64,000 nt of DNA from Nonomuraea gerenzanensis (GTDB lineage Bacteria; Actinomycetota; Actinomycetes; Streptosporangiales; Streptosporangiaceae): assembly GCF_020215645.1 (NCBI RefSeq), contig NZ_CP084058.1:11090501-11154500 (forward strand), in the 5' to 3' direction. Shown here in pieces: positions 28,870 to 37,196 of this stretch. A program made the translations under genes and the position numbers. Position 1 is the stretch's first letter, and each line of letters begins with the position of its first letter. Below the pieces are notes generated by a model. That model was given only the letters and a program-made list of their open reading frames with translations. It made no database searches and was not told the origin of the DNA.

Positions 28870-29418
28870 TCAGGCCCAGAGGAACACCACGACGATCAGG
28901 GCGAGGGCCAGGGCCACGAAACCCGGCGTCCTGGGCTGCCGGGCGGCCTCCCTGCGCGAGGTGTCGATCAGCGTGAGGATCAGGGCCAGCGCGGTGAGCA
29001 GGTGCAGGCCGTACCAGAAGACGACGGGGAGGCCGCCCAGGACGGTGCCGTGCAGCAGGTCGTCCACGGAGCCGTAGCCGCCCAGGACACTGACCAGGAT
29101 CAACGCCAGGCCACCCCACGCGGGCGCGTACCGGAAGTGCCCGAGCATGGCCCAGACGACCGCGCCGAGCAGCAGCAGGAGAGAGGAGGTGTGGTGCAGC
29201 TGCCGCACGAGCAGGCCGCCGTGCACGTCGAAGCTGATCTCCAGGCTGGACAGGTAGGCGGCGCTCATCGGCACGCCGTGCAGCGGCGCGTAGCTGCCGT
29301 CGTACACCACCTGCCGGTCGTCCGGCGTGTAGTGGAAGGCCAGGAAGGCTCCGGTGGCCAGGACGATCACGAAGCAGTAGATGAGCATCTCACCTACGAG
29401 CTGGCGGGCCCGCTCCAT
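28870..29418 (-). CDS. cytochrome b N-terminal-like membrane protein
   Basis: 182 residues with four to five TM helices. The pattern GAFLAFHYTPD, then SAAYLSSLEISFDVHGGLLVRQLHHTSS and a later FWYGLHLL matches the first helices of cytochrome b/b6, with His residues in helices placed to ligate haem. It is shorter than QcrB and lacks the quinol-site PEWY region, so it is not a full bc-complex subunit. It could serve in an alternative membrane electron-transfer chain. Its ATG is 5 bases after the PL8 stop on the other side, on the same strand. Confidence 0.65.
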   Translation of the reverse strand: MERARQLVGEMLIYCFVIVLATGAFLAFHYTPDDRQVVYDGSYAPLHGVPMSAAYLSSLEISFDVHGGLLVRQLHHTSSLLLLLGAVVWAMLGHFRYAPAWGGLALILVSVLGGYGSVDDLLHGTVLGGLPVVFWYGLHLLTALALILTLIDTSRREAARQPRTPGFVALALALIVVVFLWA

Positions 29419-29422
29419 GCGC

Positions 29423-31939
29423 TCAGTGAAGGGTGGCCGTGAAGGTGCGGCCGTAGGCCTGGTGGGTCGTGGCCTGGATCAAGGTCCCGCCCGGGACGCG
29501 GCGCACCGTCACCCCCTCATCGGCCGAGTCGAGCCGCAGCCGCGCGCCGCGCACCACGACGGACACGCGCTCGCGTGCCATCGTGGGGTCGGACAGCGCG
29601 ACCACCGTACGGCCGCCGGACTTCCTGACGATGACGGAGGCGGGTCCGTCCACGAGCAGGCGCTCCACCTGGCGCGGCGGCCCGTCACTGAACACGTTGC
29701 AGGCCACGATGCCGAGGTCACGGTGCTTGACGGCCTGCACGTGGCGGTCGTTGGCCAGGACGGTGAGCGGGCCGTCCTGGTAGGCGCGCAGGGCGGCCTC
29801 GGTGGCGTTCGGGACCAGGGCGTAGGCGAAGGCGGTGGCGGCACCGGCGACGGTGGCGGTGAACACGTTCTTGGTGACACTGGTGTCGGGGTTGGCCGTG
29901 CGCACGACCCTGCGGCTGCGGGTGACGGGCTCCAACCCCGCCGTCACGGGCTGCCTGGTGAGGAAGGCGTAGCCGACGGCGGTGCGGCGGGTGCCGTTGG
30001 CGTACCGCAGCCAGCGCGGCTGCGCGGCGGCGCCCGGCTGCCACGGCTGCCCGTCCCAGCGCTCGCCCGTGAGCGCGACCTCGTCGGTGGGCGCGGCGAT
30101 GCGGCTGTCCACGGTGGTCACCACGTCGCGCCCGCCCTGCCCTGAGACGCCGGCGGCCAGCACCACGATCTCGTCGTCGAACATGAACCACGACTTGGTG
30201 GCGCGCGCGTTGCGGTAGGCGACGAAGTCGTCGGGCAGCAGGCCCGCCTGCTTGGCGGTGTAGGCGGCGTCGTCGGTCTGGACCATGCCGGCCGCGCCGT
30301 ACGCGCCGAGCGTCGCGCCGCCGGAGAAGGCGTTGCCGGCGCGCGGGAAGTACACGTAGGTGTTCTGGGACTCCGAGGAGGAGGTGAAGTTGAGCGGGTG
30401 CCCCGGGTTCTCGTACCAGAAGCGGCCGTACAGCTCGGGCACCGTGCGCCGCTCCTCCACCGGCGCGGTGACCCCGGCCAGCCGGTACGGCGAGACGGCC
30501 GTGTAGTAGTCGACGCCGAACACCTCACGCTGGTCCTCGCCCGCGAGGTACAGGTAGTACGCCCCGTCACCCTGGAACCAGGGCATCAGGTTCTCGCCGT
30601 TCATGTACTCGTACTTGCTGATCCGCTCCGAGCTGCGCGCCAGCGCGAAGGCGTACCCCGGGCGGCGGTGCACGGTGCGGTCCATGGCGTTGAACGCGAC
30701 GCAGCGCTGGGGTGGGTTCAGGTCGGCGGCGGGGACGGTGGCGTCGGCGCGGATGGCGGTGTAGCGGGCGATGCTCACCGGCGAGACGAACGCGGTCGTG
30801 TCCGCCGCCGGCAGGAACTTCAGGTACCGGCGCAGCGGCAGCGCGTCCTCGACGTGGTCGGCCAGGTCGGCGATGGCCTCGATGACGACGCCTATGTCGG
30901 CGTACCCGCTGCTGGTGCGCGAGGCCGCCCGTCCCTTGACGATCTCCATCAGCCAGCCCTCGAAGATCAGCGGCGCGAACCCGTCGGTGATCCACCGGTA
31001 CACGACGCCGGGCAGGTCCTGGGCGCCGCCCGCCACCGCCCCTTCGAGCATCTTGAGCGTCTGGACGACGCGCGTCAGCAGGATGCGGCCGTACGAGCCG
31101 GTGTAGGCGACCGAGTGGTGCTGGATGAAGGAGCCGTCGCGGTAGTAGCCGTCGGTGACGCCGTGCTGGAGCCGGTACGGGTCGATGGTGGCGAAGACGG
31201 TGGCCTGGTCGGCGACGGCCTTGGTGACGCGGGCGTCGTCGGCGGTGAGCGCGCCCTGGAGGATGCGGTTGGCGGTGATGTCGGCCAGGTTCGCCCCGGT
31301 GTGGAAGCGGGAGTCGAGGTCGACGTCGCCGTTCTTGCCGTTGCGCAGGTAGGCGTCCATCGTGGGCAGGTAGGTGGCGGTCAGGTCGCCGCGTAATCCC
31401 TCGGGCAGCAGGACCAGCGTCCTGCTCACGTGGGTGGGGATGCCGATCTCCCAGTTGTGCCAGTTGCCGTAGTAGCCGGCCGACTGGTCGCCGAAGTACC
31501 GCTCGTGCAGCCACCGCAGGCCGCCGGCGACGCGCTGCTGCACGGCGGCGTCGTCCACCAGCGCGCTGCCGGGCGCGCGGGTGGCGAGCGCGATCTCGTA
31601 GAGGTACTGGTAGGCCAGGCGGAGGTTGGCGTCGTCGGTGCCGAGCGCCAGGCCGGCGAAGAGCTGGCCGTCGCCCGCCCGGTCCATGGCCGTCAGCCGC
31701 GTCCTGGCGGTGGCCAGGATCGCGGCGAGCTTGCCCGCCACCTCGGGGCGGGCGTTGACCTCGGGCGTACCGGCGAAGATGGCGAGGGTGTTGGCGAGCA
31801 GCCGCCCGTGGTCGACCGTCGCGGCGCGCCCCGGGGAGGCGGCGGCGAGCAGGCCGGCGGCGGGCAGCAGCGAGAGAACCTGGCGGCGGGACATGTGCGG
31901 CACGGCGGGCTCCAGGCCGTTGGGGATGTGCCGGACCAC
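29423..31939 (-). CDS. polysaccharide lyase family 8 enzyme (hyaluronate/chondroitin/xanthan lyase type)
   Basis: Secreted lyase of 838 residues. A Tat-type signal (MSRRQVLSLLPAAGLLAAAS, starting at residue 16 of the GTG 31939 form) is followed by the (alpha/alpha) toroid and the C-terminal beta-sandwich domains of PL8. Catalytic residues by family comparison are Asn217 (TGANLAD), His274 and Tyr283 (IQHHSVAYTGSYG), and the aromatic patch NWHNWEIG (159-166) binds substrate. These enzymes cleave uronic-acid polysaccharides by beta-elimination; hyaluronan, chondroitin or xanthan cannot be told apart here. Its product would be processed by glucuronyl hydrolases and hexosaminidases; a GH20 lies in this window. 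Confidence 0.93.
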   Translation of the reverse strand: MVRHIPNGLEPAVPHMSRRQVLSLLPAAGLLAAASPGRAATVDHGRLLANTLAIFAGTPEVNARPEVAGKLAAILATARTRLTAMDRAGDGQLFAGLALGTDDANLRLAYQYLYEIALATRAPGSALVDDAAVQQRVAGGLRWLHERYFGDQSAGYYGNWHNWEIGIPTHVSRTLVLLPEGLRGDLTATYLPTMDAYLRNGKNGDVDLDSRFHTGANLADITANRILQGALTADDARVTKAVADQATVFATIDPYRLQHGVTDGYYRDGSFIQHHSVAYTGSYGRILLTRVVQTLKMLEGAVAGGAQDLPGVVYRWITDGFAPLIFEGWLMEIVKGRAASRTSSGYADIGVVIEAIADLADHVEDALPLRRYLKFLPAADTTAFVSPVSIARYTAIRADATVPAADLNPPQRCVAFNAMDRTVHRRPGYAFALARSSERISKYEYMNGENLMPWFQGDGAYYLYLAGEDQREVFGVDYYTAVSPYRLAGVTAPVEERRTVPELYGRFWYENPGHPLNFTSSSESQNTYVYFPRAGNAFSGGATLGAYGAAGMVQTDDAAYTAKQAGLLPDDFVAYRNARATKSWFMFDDEIVVLAAGVSGQGGRDVVTTVDSRIAAPTDEVALTGERWDGQPWQPGAAAQPRWLRYANGTRRTAVGYAFLTRQPVTAGLEPVTRSRRVVRTANPDTSVTKNVFTATVAGAATAFAYALVPNATEAALRAYQDGPLTVLANDRHVQAVKHRDLGIVACNVFSDGPPRQVERLLVDGPASVIVRKSGGRTVVALSDPTMARERVSVVVRGARLRLDSADEGVTVRRVPGGTLIQATTHQAYGRTFTATLH

Positions 31940-31980
31940 CGTACATGATCCTTACGCGGATGTGGCCCGCGTCACGCCTC

Positions 31981-32439
31981 CTATTTCGACAGGTAGAGGG
32001 TCTTCCAGGTGCCCGCGTACAGGCAGTTGAGCGACGGCTTGGCGGCCTTGCGCTCCGCGCACACCTTGAGCTCGACCTGGTAGACGTCGCTGAAGGTGAA
32101 GGAGAAGCGCTTCGGGGTCCGGTAGGAGCAGTCGCGGGCCCAGTGCTCGCGGTGCGGCAGCTCGTTCCCCGACCGGTAGGTGACGCGGAAGACGGCCCAG
32201 CCGCAGGCCGCGCCGCGGGTGTCGTCCTGCACCTTGCCGGAGACGCGCACGGAGTCGGCGGTCGGCAGGTCGGCGTGGTCCTCGCCCCTGACGGTCAGGG
32301 TGCCCGCGGCCCTGGCCGCGTGGCCGGGTGCGTGGTAGGGGCCCCACGAGGCGCTCGCGGCGTGGGCCGTCTGGGCGGTGAGGGCGAGGGTGGCGGTGGC
32401 CGCCAGGGTCAGGCCTGCAAGGGTACGGATGATCGCCAT
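31981..32439 (-). CDS. secreted small protein, unknown function
   Basis: 152 residues with a signal peptide ending AQTAHAA. The mature part has six cysteines (AACGWAV, ARDCSY, KVCAERK, LNCLY among them), probably in disulfides, and a beta-rich pattern. Start ATG 32439 is chosen because it places the signal peptide at the N-terminus. No family recognised; similar small secreted proteins are common in Streptosporangiaceae. Confidence 0.75.
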   Translation of the reverse strand: MAIIRTLAGLTLAATATLALTAQTAHAASASWGPYHAPGHAARAAGTLTVRGEDHADLPTADSVRVSGKVQDDTRGAACGWAVFRVTYRSGNELPHREHWARDCSYRTPKRFSFTFSDVYQVELKVCAERKAAKPSLNCLYAGTWKTLYLSK

Positions 32440-32609
32440 GGGGGGCCGTCCTCTCAGAGGGGAGATGGCCCACACTGTGCGGTCGATCGATTTCAGGTGA
32501 CTTGCCGCGGGATGTGCGCTGCTTGCAATCTTCTTGCCGCCGGCCTGATCTCCCCGGATCGCCGCGCATAGGCTGAAGAGGTCCGGAGGATCGACGAGAG
32601 GTGCGGCAC

Positions 32610-33077
32610 ATGGCCGACACGACCCCCGACCACCCCTCCCGGCCGCCCCGGCAGTTCCGCTCCAGCCGTGGCCGCCGCATCGGCGACGCGATCATCAGCG
32701 TGTTCATCCGGGCCGGTCTGGTGCCGGGCTCCTATCTGCTGACCACCCGGGGGCGTAAGAGCGGGCGCCCGCGTACCAATCCGGTGACCGTGGTGGAGCA
32801 TGACGGCAAGCGGTGGCTGGTCGCGCCGTACGGGGTCGTCTCGTGGGTGCACAACGTCCGCGCGGACGGGCGGGTGAGCCTGCGCCGCCGGTTCCGGAGC
32901 CGCGCCTACACCGTACGGGAGGCCACGGCGCGGGAGGCGGGGCCCGTGCTCAAGCGGTACGTCGCCGTCGCGACCCCGACGCGCCCGTACTTCACGGCCA
33001 CCAAGGACTCCCCCGTGGCGGACTTCGTCGCCGAGGCCGGCCACCACCCGGTCTTCGAGCTCATCCCCGCCAGCTGA
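32610..33077 (+). CDS. deazaflavin (F420)-dependent nitroreductase-family protein
   Basis: Ddn/DUF385-type split-barrel protein of 155 residues. The core shows LLTTRGRKSGRPRTNPV, the F420-phosphate contact region of this family, WLVAPYG and HNVRADGRVSL. ATG 32610 follows GAGG by 6 bases. Members use reduced F420 to reduce quinones or nitro compounds; the substrate is unknown. Its presence implies the host makes coenzyme F420. Confidence 0.9.
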   Translation: MADTTPDHPSRPPRQFRSSRGRRIGDAIISVFIRAGLVPGSYLLTTRGRKSGRPRTNPVTVVEHDGKRWLVAPYGVVSWVHNVRADGRVSLRRRFRSRAYTVREATAREAGPVLKRYVAVATPTRPYFTATKDSPVADFVAEAGHHPVFELIPAS

Positions 33078-33081
33078 ACTC

Positions 33082-33414
33082 TTACGGCTCCTGTCCGGCC
33101 ACGACGGCGAGCAGCACGTCGGCGTGGCACTCCTGGTCGGGCCTGCACCAGCAGGCGAGATCCCGGCCCGCCAGCTCCCGGCGGGCCCGCTCGACGAGCT
33201 CCGGATGCTCGCGCAGGTGCGCGCGGTACAGCTCGATCACCTCGGGCCGCTCGTGCACCCGCCCGCCGCAGGCCCGGCAGCCCTTGCCGCCGACGCTGTG
33301 CGGGCTGTTGTACGGGCTGGCCTTCAGCCCCGGCGCCGCCCTGCCGACGTACACCGCCCCGTCGGGCACGTGCCCGTGGTACCTGTCGCCCTCGACCTTG
33401 ACCCGCTGTGCCAC
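33082..33414 (-). CDS. DUF4326 domain protein
   Basis: 110 residues matching the DUF4326 pattern: an N-terminal GAVYVGRAAPGLKASPYNSP segment and the C-terminal LAGRDLACWCRPDQECHADVLL with conserved Cys and His, probably binding a metal. An additional CRACGG motif is in the middle. The family is found in phages and bacteria and has no established biochemical role. It is 4 bases from the convergent nitroreductase gene. Confidence 0.85.
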   Translation of the reverse strand: MAQRVKVEGDRYHGHVPDGAVYVGRAAPGLKASPYNSPHSVGGKGCRACGGRVHERPEVIELYRAHLREHPELVERARRELAGRDLACWCRPDQECHADVLLAVVAGQEP

Positions 33415-33436
33415 CGTAGCCTCCTCAGGGGCCTCC

Positions 33437-33877
33437 TCAGGCGACGGCTCCCAGCCGCCGTACCGCCTGATAGTACGAGCGGGCCAGCCGGTCGCAAGCG
33501 GTCCTGCGGATCTCGGCGTACGTGGCGCACACCCGCCCCATGTCGAACAGGAACGCCTCGTCGATGCGCGCCCGGTGGGCCGGGAACCTGCTCACCGCCT
33601 TGTAGTTGCGGTACCCGAAGTCGTGCCGCGTGCAGGCCAGGCGGAAGTCGTAGCCGAGCGGCTTGTCAGGGCTGCCCGAGCACAGGTCGGTGGTCCAGTC
33701 GAAGGCGTAGGGGGCCCAGGACGACCGGTGCTCCCAGGCGTCGCGCCAGGCGGCGGCGCTGCGTGCGGTGGGCTGGGTGAGCGCCGACAGCGCGGTGAGT
33801 TTCTGCTGCAGCGTCACGGTGGGGGCCGGCAGCGAGGTGATCAGAACGAGGGCGGCGAGCGATGATCCAACAACCAT
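33437..33877 (-). CDS. secreted prokaryotic phospholipase A2
   Basis: 146 residues with an N-terminal signal (VVGSSLAALVLITSLPAPTVT). The mature enzyme has the bacterial PLA2 signature: FDWTTDLCSGSPDKPLGYDF (calcium loop and first Cys) and CTRHDFGYRNYK, where the His-Asp pair is catalytic, and a later Cys in RRTACDRL for the second disulfide. It hydrolyses the sn-2 ester of phospholipids outside the cell. Close relatives are secreted by streptomycetes. Confidence 0.92.
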   Translation of the reverse strand: MVVGSSLAALVLITSLPAPTVTLQQKLTALSALTQPTARSAAAWRDAWEHRSSWAPYAFDWTTDLCSGSPDKPLGYDFRLACTRHDFGYRNYKAVSRFPAHRARIDEAFLFDMGRVCATYAEIRRTACDRLARSYYQAVRRLGAVA

Positions 33878-33973
33878 GAGAGCCTGCTTCGTCGTGCCAG
33901 GAAGTCGTCATGGCCAGCTTCGCGTGACCGCCCCTTCGTTCAGGTGGAACGCCGGGCAGTGCCGGTTCAAGCT

Positions 33974-34390
33974 TTAGTAGATGCGGTACTTCTTGCCGCA
34001 GTTGTCGAACTTGCCGGCCCAGCAGGTGAAGGTGTAGACCTTCTTGATCCCCTTGCCGCTCCAGGCGCCGACGACCTTGCCGTCCCAGGACTTGTTGAAC
34101 TTGTGCCAGGAGCCGTTCTGGTAGTACTCGAACCACACCCAGCCCTTCTTGCCGCCGACCTTGTCCACGCCGTACCACTTCGTGAACACCTTGCCGCCCG
34201 AGGCCCAGGTCTTGCCGTAGGTGTAGGCCTTGCGGTCGCTGGAGAAGAACTTGCCCCACTTGACGACCGTGACGGTGCTCGCCGTCGTGGTGGTGGTCTG
34301 CGTGGCGGCCTGGGCGGCGGCCGGGCCAAGCGCCAGACCGGTGACGGCCATCGAACCGGCCAGAGCGGCGATCGTGAGGGTCTTACGCAT
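33974..34390 (-). CDS. small secreted protein, Lys/Trp/Tyr-rich
   Basis: 138 residues with a signal peptide ending AAAQAAT. The mature part is basic and aromatic (KWGKFFSSDRKAYTYGKTW, WVWFEYYQNGSWHKF) with repeated K-x-Y/W patterns and two cysteines (TCWAGKFDNCG). It may be a beta-sheet wall-binding or surface protein. Codon choice has far more AAG than neighbours because of Lys content. No family recognised. Confidence 0.75.
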   Translation of the reverse strand: MRKTLTIAALAGSMAVTGLALGPAAAQAATQTTTTTASTVTVVKWGKFFSSDRKAYTYGKTWASGGKVFTKWYGVDKVGGKKGWVWFEYYQNGSWHKFNKSWDGKVVGAWSGKGIKKVYTFTCWAGKFDNCGKKYRIY

Positions 34391-34540
34391 GATCGGGTCC
34401 TCTTTCGTTTCTGTGTCCGTGTTGCCGGGCTTGTCCCGACACCAGGGACATTACGGAGGCCGCGAGCGATCAACTGTGGAGGAATCCACACACCAGCCGT
34501 GATCAGTGCCACACCGGCTCACGTCATCCGCGAGACCACC

Positions 34541-35812
34541 TCACGCGTACGCCCGCAGGCGCATCCTGATGTCGTCCTCCGCCCACAACACGAACCGCTC
34601 CACCGGCACCACCGGATGACCCTCGACCGGCTCGAACCGGAACCTCTTGAGCAGCACCGCCAGCACCAGCTCCGCCTCCACCATGGCCAGGCTCGCCCCC
34701 TCGCAACTCCGTGGCCCCAGCCCGAAGGGAACGTAGGCGTACCGGGGCCGGCGGGCCGTGGCCTCCGGGGTGAAGCGCTCGGGGCGGAACGCGTGCGGGT
34801 CCGGCCAGTGCTCCGGGTTCAGGTGGACGGCCCAGAACGGGTAGAAGATCGTGGTGCCCGCCGGGATGTGGTGGCCGGCGAGGGTGAGGTCCTCGGTGGT
34901 CTCGCGGGCGCCGTACGGGCCGGGCGGGTAGAGGCGCATCGACTCCTTGAGCGCCATCTCCAGGTACGGCAGGCGCTTCAGGTCGGCGTACGACGGGGCG
35001 GCGCGGTCACCGAGGACGTCGTGCAACTCGGCGGCCACCCGGGCGGCGGCCTCCGGGTGGCGGGCCAGGAGGTGGAGGGTCCAGGAGACGGCCACGCCGG
35101 TGGTGTGGTGGGCGGCCAGCATGATCATGAGGACGGTGTCGCGGATGCGCGCCGCCGACAGGTCGGCCTTGACCAGGGCGGCGACCAGGTCGCTGCCGCC
35201 GGCGGCCAGAACGCCGTCCACGACCTCGCGCAGGTGTGCCAGCGCCTGCTCGGCCCGCGCCAGGTCGTCGTCGCTCTCGCTCCGGCGGCCCAGGTAGACG
35301 GTCAGCACGGTCTCGAACGCGCTTACCACCCGGGCCGGGTCGTCGAGGTCGCCGCCGAGGGCGTACTGGCAGATCATGCGCAGCGAGAGCGCGCTCAGGT
35401 CCTGCTGCAGCGCCACCTCCCCCTGGCCCGCCCAGCGGTCGGCGAGGTCCGTGGCCAGGGCGGTGAAGGCGGGGAAGTGCGTCTCGTGGGAGCGGCGGCC
35501 GGCCAGCACCGAGAGCAGGGCGCGGCGGAAGGGCGTGTGCTCGTCGGCGGGCAGGGTCTGCAGGTTGCCCGCCTCGCACAGCGGCGCCAGGAACTCGAAG
35601 AGCTTGTCCGGCCGGCTGTTGACCGCGGCCGTGGCCTCCAGCAGCACGGCGTCGGCCACCGAGACGGCCGACGGGGCGCCGGGGAGCTGGAAGCGCACCA
35701 GCGGGCCGTAGCGTTCGTGCAGGTCGAGCTGGTAGGCGTGCAGGCCGCCCGCGGCCGTGATGGCGCTCAGCCCGCTGTCTGACTGGGTGGGAGGTCCGGG
35801 GATATCGCGCAC
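34541..35812 (-). CDS. cytochrome P450
   Basis: Soluble bacterial P450 of 423 residues. The I-helix oxygen-activation segment AAHHTTG (233-239, His in place of the usual Gly-x-Glu/Asp), ExxR (Glu290-Arg293) and haem loop FGLGPRSCEG (Cys370) are all present. The atypical AAHHTT suggests a class close to eukaryote-like or CYP family with alternative proton delivery. No ferredoxin or biosynthetic neighbours define the substrate. Starts with ATG 35812 and reads away from the small secreted gene at 35878. Confidence 0.93.
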   Translation of the reverse strand: MRDIPGPPTQSDSGLSAITAAGGLHAYQLDLHERYGPLVRFQLPGAPSAVSVADAVLLEATAAVNSRPDKLFEFLAPLCEAGNLQTLPADEHTPFRRALLSVLAGRRSHETHFPAFTALATDLADRWAGQGEVALQQDLSALSLRMICQYALGGDLDDPARVVSAFETVLTVYLGRRSESDDDLARAEQALAHLREVVDGVLAAGGSDLVAALVKADLSAARIRDTVLMIMLAAHHTTGVAVSWTLHLLARHPEAAARVAAELHDVLGDRAAPSYADLKRLPYLEMALKESMRLYPPGPYGARETTEDLTLAGHHIPAGTTIFYPFWAVHLNPEHWPDPHAFRPERFTPEATARRPRYAYVPFGLGPRSCEGASLAMVEAELVLAVLLKRFRFEPVEGHPVVPVERFVLWAEDDIRMRLRAYA

Positions 35813-35877
35813 GTCGCCACGGTCTCCTGATCGGGTTCGCTTGGCAAGCCTCCCCGCGGGTCTGCGAAGATCACCTG

Positions 35878-36168
35878 ATGGTGCGATCAGGCGTGACGCT
35901 GGTGATCGTGCTGCTGGTGCTCAGCGGGACGCCGGTGCCGGTCGGGGTGCCCCGGACGTTCGAGGACGAGGCGGCGCAGGCCGTATGGGCGTGGCGGACC
36001 AGCGGGGCGGCGGAGCGGTGGCGTGACGGGTTCCTGCCGGTGGGCGAGCTGAGCGCGATGCCGCCGGATGCCGGACGCGTGCCACGACAGGCGCTAGCCG
36101 AGACGCTCGCGCATGGGGCTGAGAGCGTCCGCCATGGACCGCCCCGCTCCGGCACCGCCACCATATGA
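35878..36168 (+). CDS. small exported protein, probably truncated
   Basis: 96 residues: an N-terminal hydrophobic signal (VTLVIVLLVLSGTPV), then FEDEAAQAVWAWRTSGAAERWRDGF, reminiscent of the start of larger actinobacterial exported proteins, and an Arg/Pro-rich end that looks unstructured. It may have lost its original C-terminal part. Its TGA overlaps the ATG of the DUF1772 gene (ATGA), so both may be co-translated. Confidence 0.5.
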   Translation: MVRSGVTLVIVLLVLSGTPVPVGVPRTFEDEAAQAVWAWRTSGAAERWRDGFLPVGELSAMPPDAGRVPRQALAETLAHGAESVRHGPPRSGTATI

Positions 36169-36608
36169 CCATGCTGGTACTCGCGCTGATCACCCTCCTG
36201 CTGCACGGCGCCCTCACGGGCCTGTTCTACGCCTTCTCCATGTCCGTCATGCCGGGCCTGAACGCCATCGACCCCGCCCAGGCCGAGGCGGCGATGCGGA
36301 GCATCAACAGGAAGATCCTCAACCCGTGGCTCCACCTGGTCTTCCTCGGCTCGCCAGTGGCCGCCCTGGTGGCGGGGTTCCTCGCGGACGGCATGGCCGC
36401 CACCTGGTTCTTCGCCGCCGCCGGGGTGAACTTCGTCGGCTCCTTCCTGGTCACCATGCTGATCAACGTGCCGATGAACAACGCGCTGGACGCCGCGACC
36501 ATGTCGTTCAAGGACTACTCGCCCCGGTGGACCGCCTTCAACACGCTGCGCACCGTGGCCTGCGCGGCGAGCGTCGTGCTGGTCGGGCTCGGGCTGACCG
36601 AGCTGTGA
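36165..36608 (+). CDS. DUF1772 (anthrone oxygenase-like) membrane protein
   Basis: 147 residues with four TM helices. The motif pattern GLFYAFSMSVMPGL, INRKILNPW, NVPMNNAL and WTAFNTLRT is diagnostic of DUF1772, a family related to fungal anthrone oxygenases. In bacteria the role is mostly unknown. Two nearby ATGs (36165 and 36171) are possible starts. Confidence 0.88.
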   Translation: MTMLVLALITLLLHGALTGLFYAFSMSVMPGLNAIDPAQAEAAMRSINRKILNPWLHLVFLGSPVAALVAGFLADGMAATWFFAAAGVNFVGSFLVTMLINVPMNNALDAATMSFKDYSPRWTAFNTLRTVACAASVVLVGLGLTEL

Positions 36609-37163
36609 TCAGTGCCCGTAGCGGGTGCGCAGCAGGCCGCGGCACAGGCCGGCGTTGCCCTCGATGCCGCGCCTCCGCCGTCCGCACGCCGTCCGCACGC
36701 CGTCCGCACGCCGTCCGCACTCCGGGCGCCGCCCGTACGGCGTCCAGGGCGTCCGCGACCATGAGGTAGGCGAAGTCCGGCGCGCAGAAGTAGGTCGGCA
36801 GCCGTGCCGGCCGTCGGCGGGCACCGTGTGCGTGGCACCGAGCCCTTCGGCGAGCTTGAGCGCCTCCGCCGACCGGTCCACGACGATGATCTCGGCGGGT
36901 GTCATCGCGGCCAGGCACTGCACGCCGATGTGGCCGAGCCCGCCGGCGCCGATCACCGCGACGCTCGTGCCCGGATGGAGCAGCGGCTGCGCCTTGCGTA
37001 CCGCGTGGTAGGCGGTCAGCCCCGCGTCGGCGAGCGCCGCGACCTCCGCCGGGTGCAGTGACTGGCTCAGCTTGACCACCGAACGGGCGGAGGTGAGCAG
37101 CAGCTCGGCCATGCTGCCGTCGCAGTCGATGCCGGGGAAGCGCGCGTTCGCGGGGGCGGTCAA
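36609..37163 (-). pseudogene. zinc-type alcohol dehydrogenase remnant
   Basis: The frame resembles the middle of a medium-chain Zn alcohol dehydrogenase: FPGIDCDGSMAELLL, ADAGLTAYHAV, the NAD-binding VIGAGGLGHIGVQCLA and VVDRSAEALKLAEGLGATHTV. The N-terminal catalytic domain with its Zn ligands is absent, and after about residue 118 the frame is lost through an 11-base tandem array and a shift. It cannot make an active enzyme. It ends one base from the DUF1772 stop. Confidence 0.85.
36677..36720. repeat. 11-base tandem repeat, four copies
   Basis: Four exact copies of GCCGTCCGCAC. Because 11 is not a multiple of three, each copy changes the frame of the dehydrogenase remnant it lies in. Confidence 0.95.
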
Positions 37164-37196
37164 CGGCCGAGATTTCAGAACGCGGGAATTTCGGTC

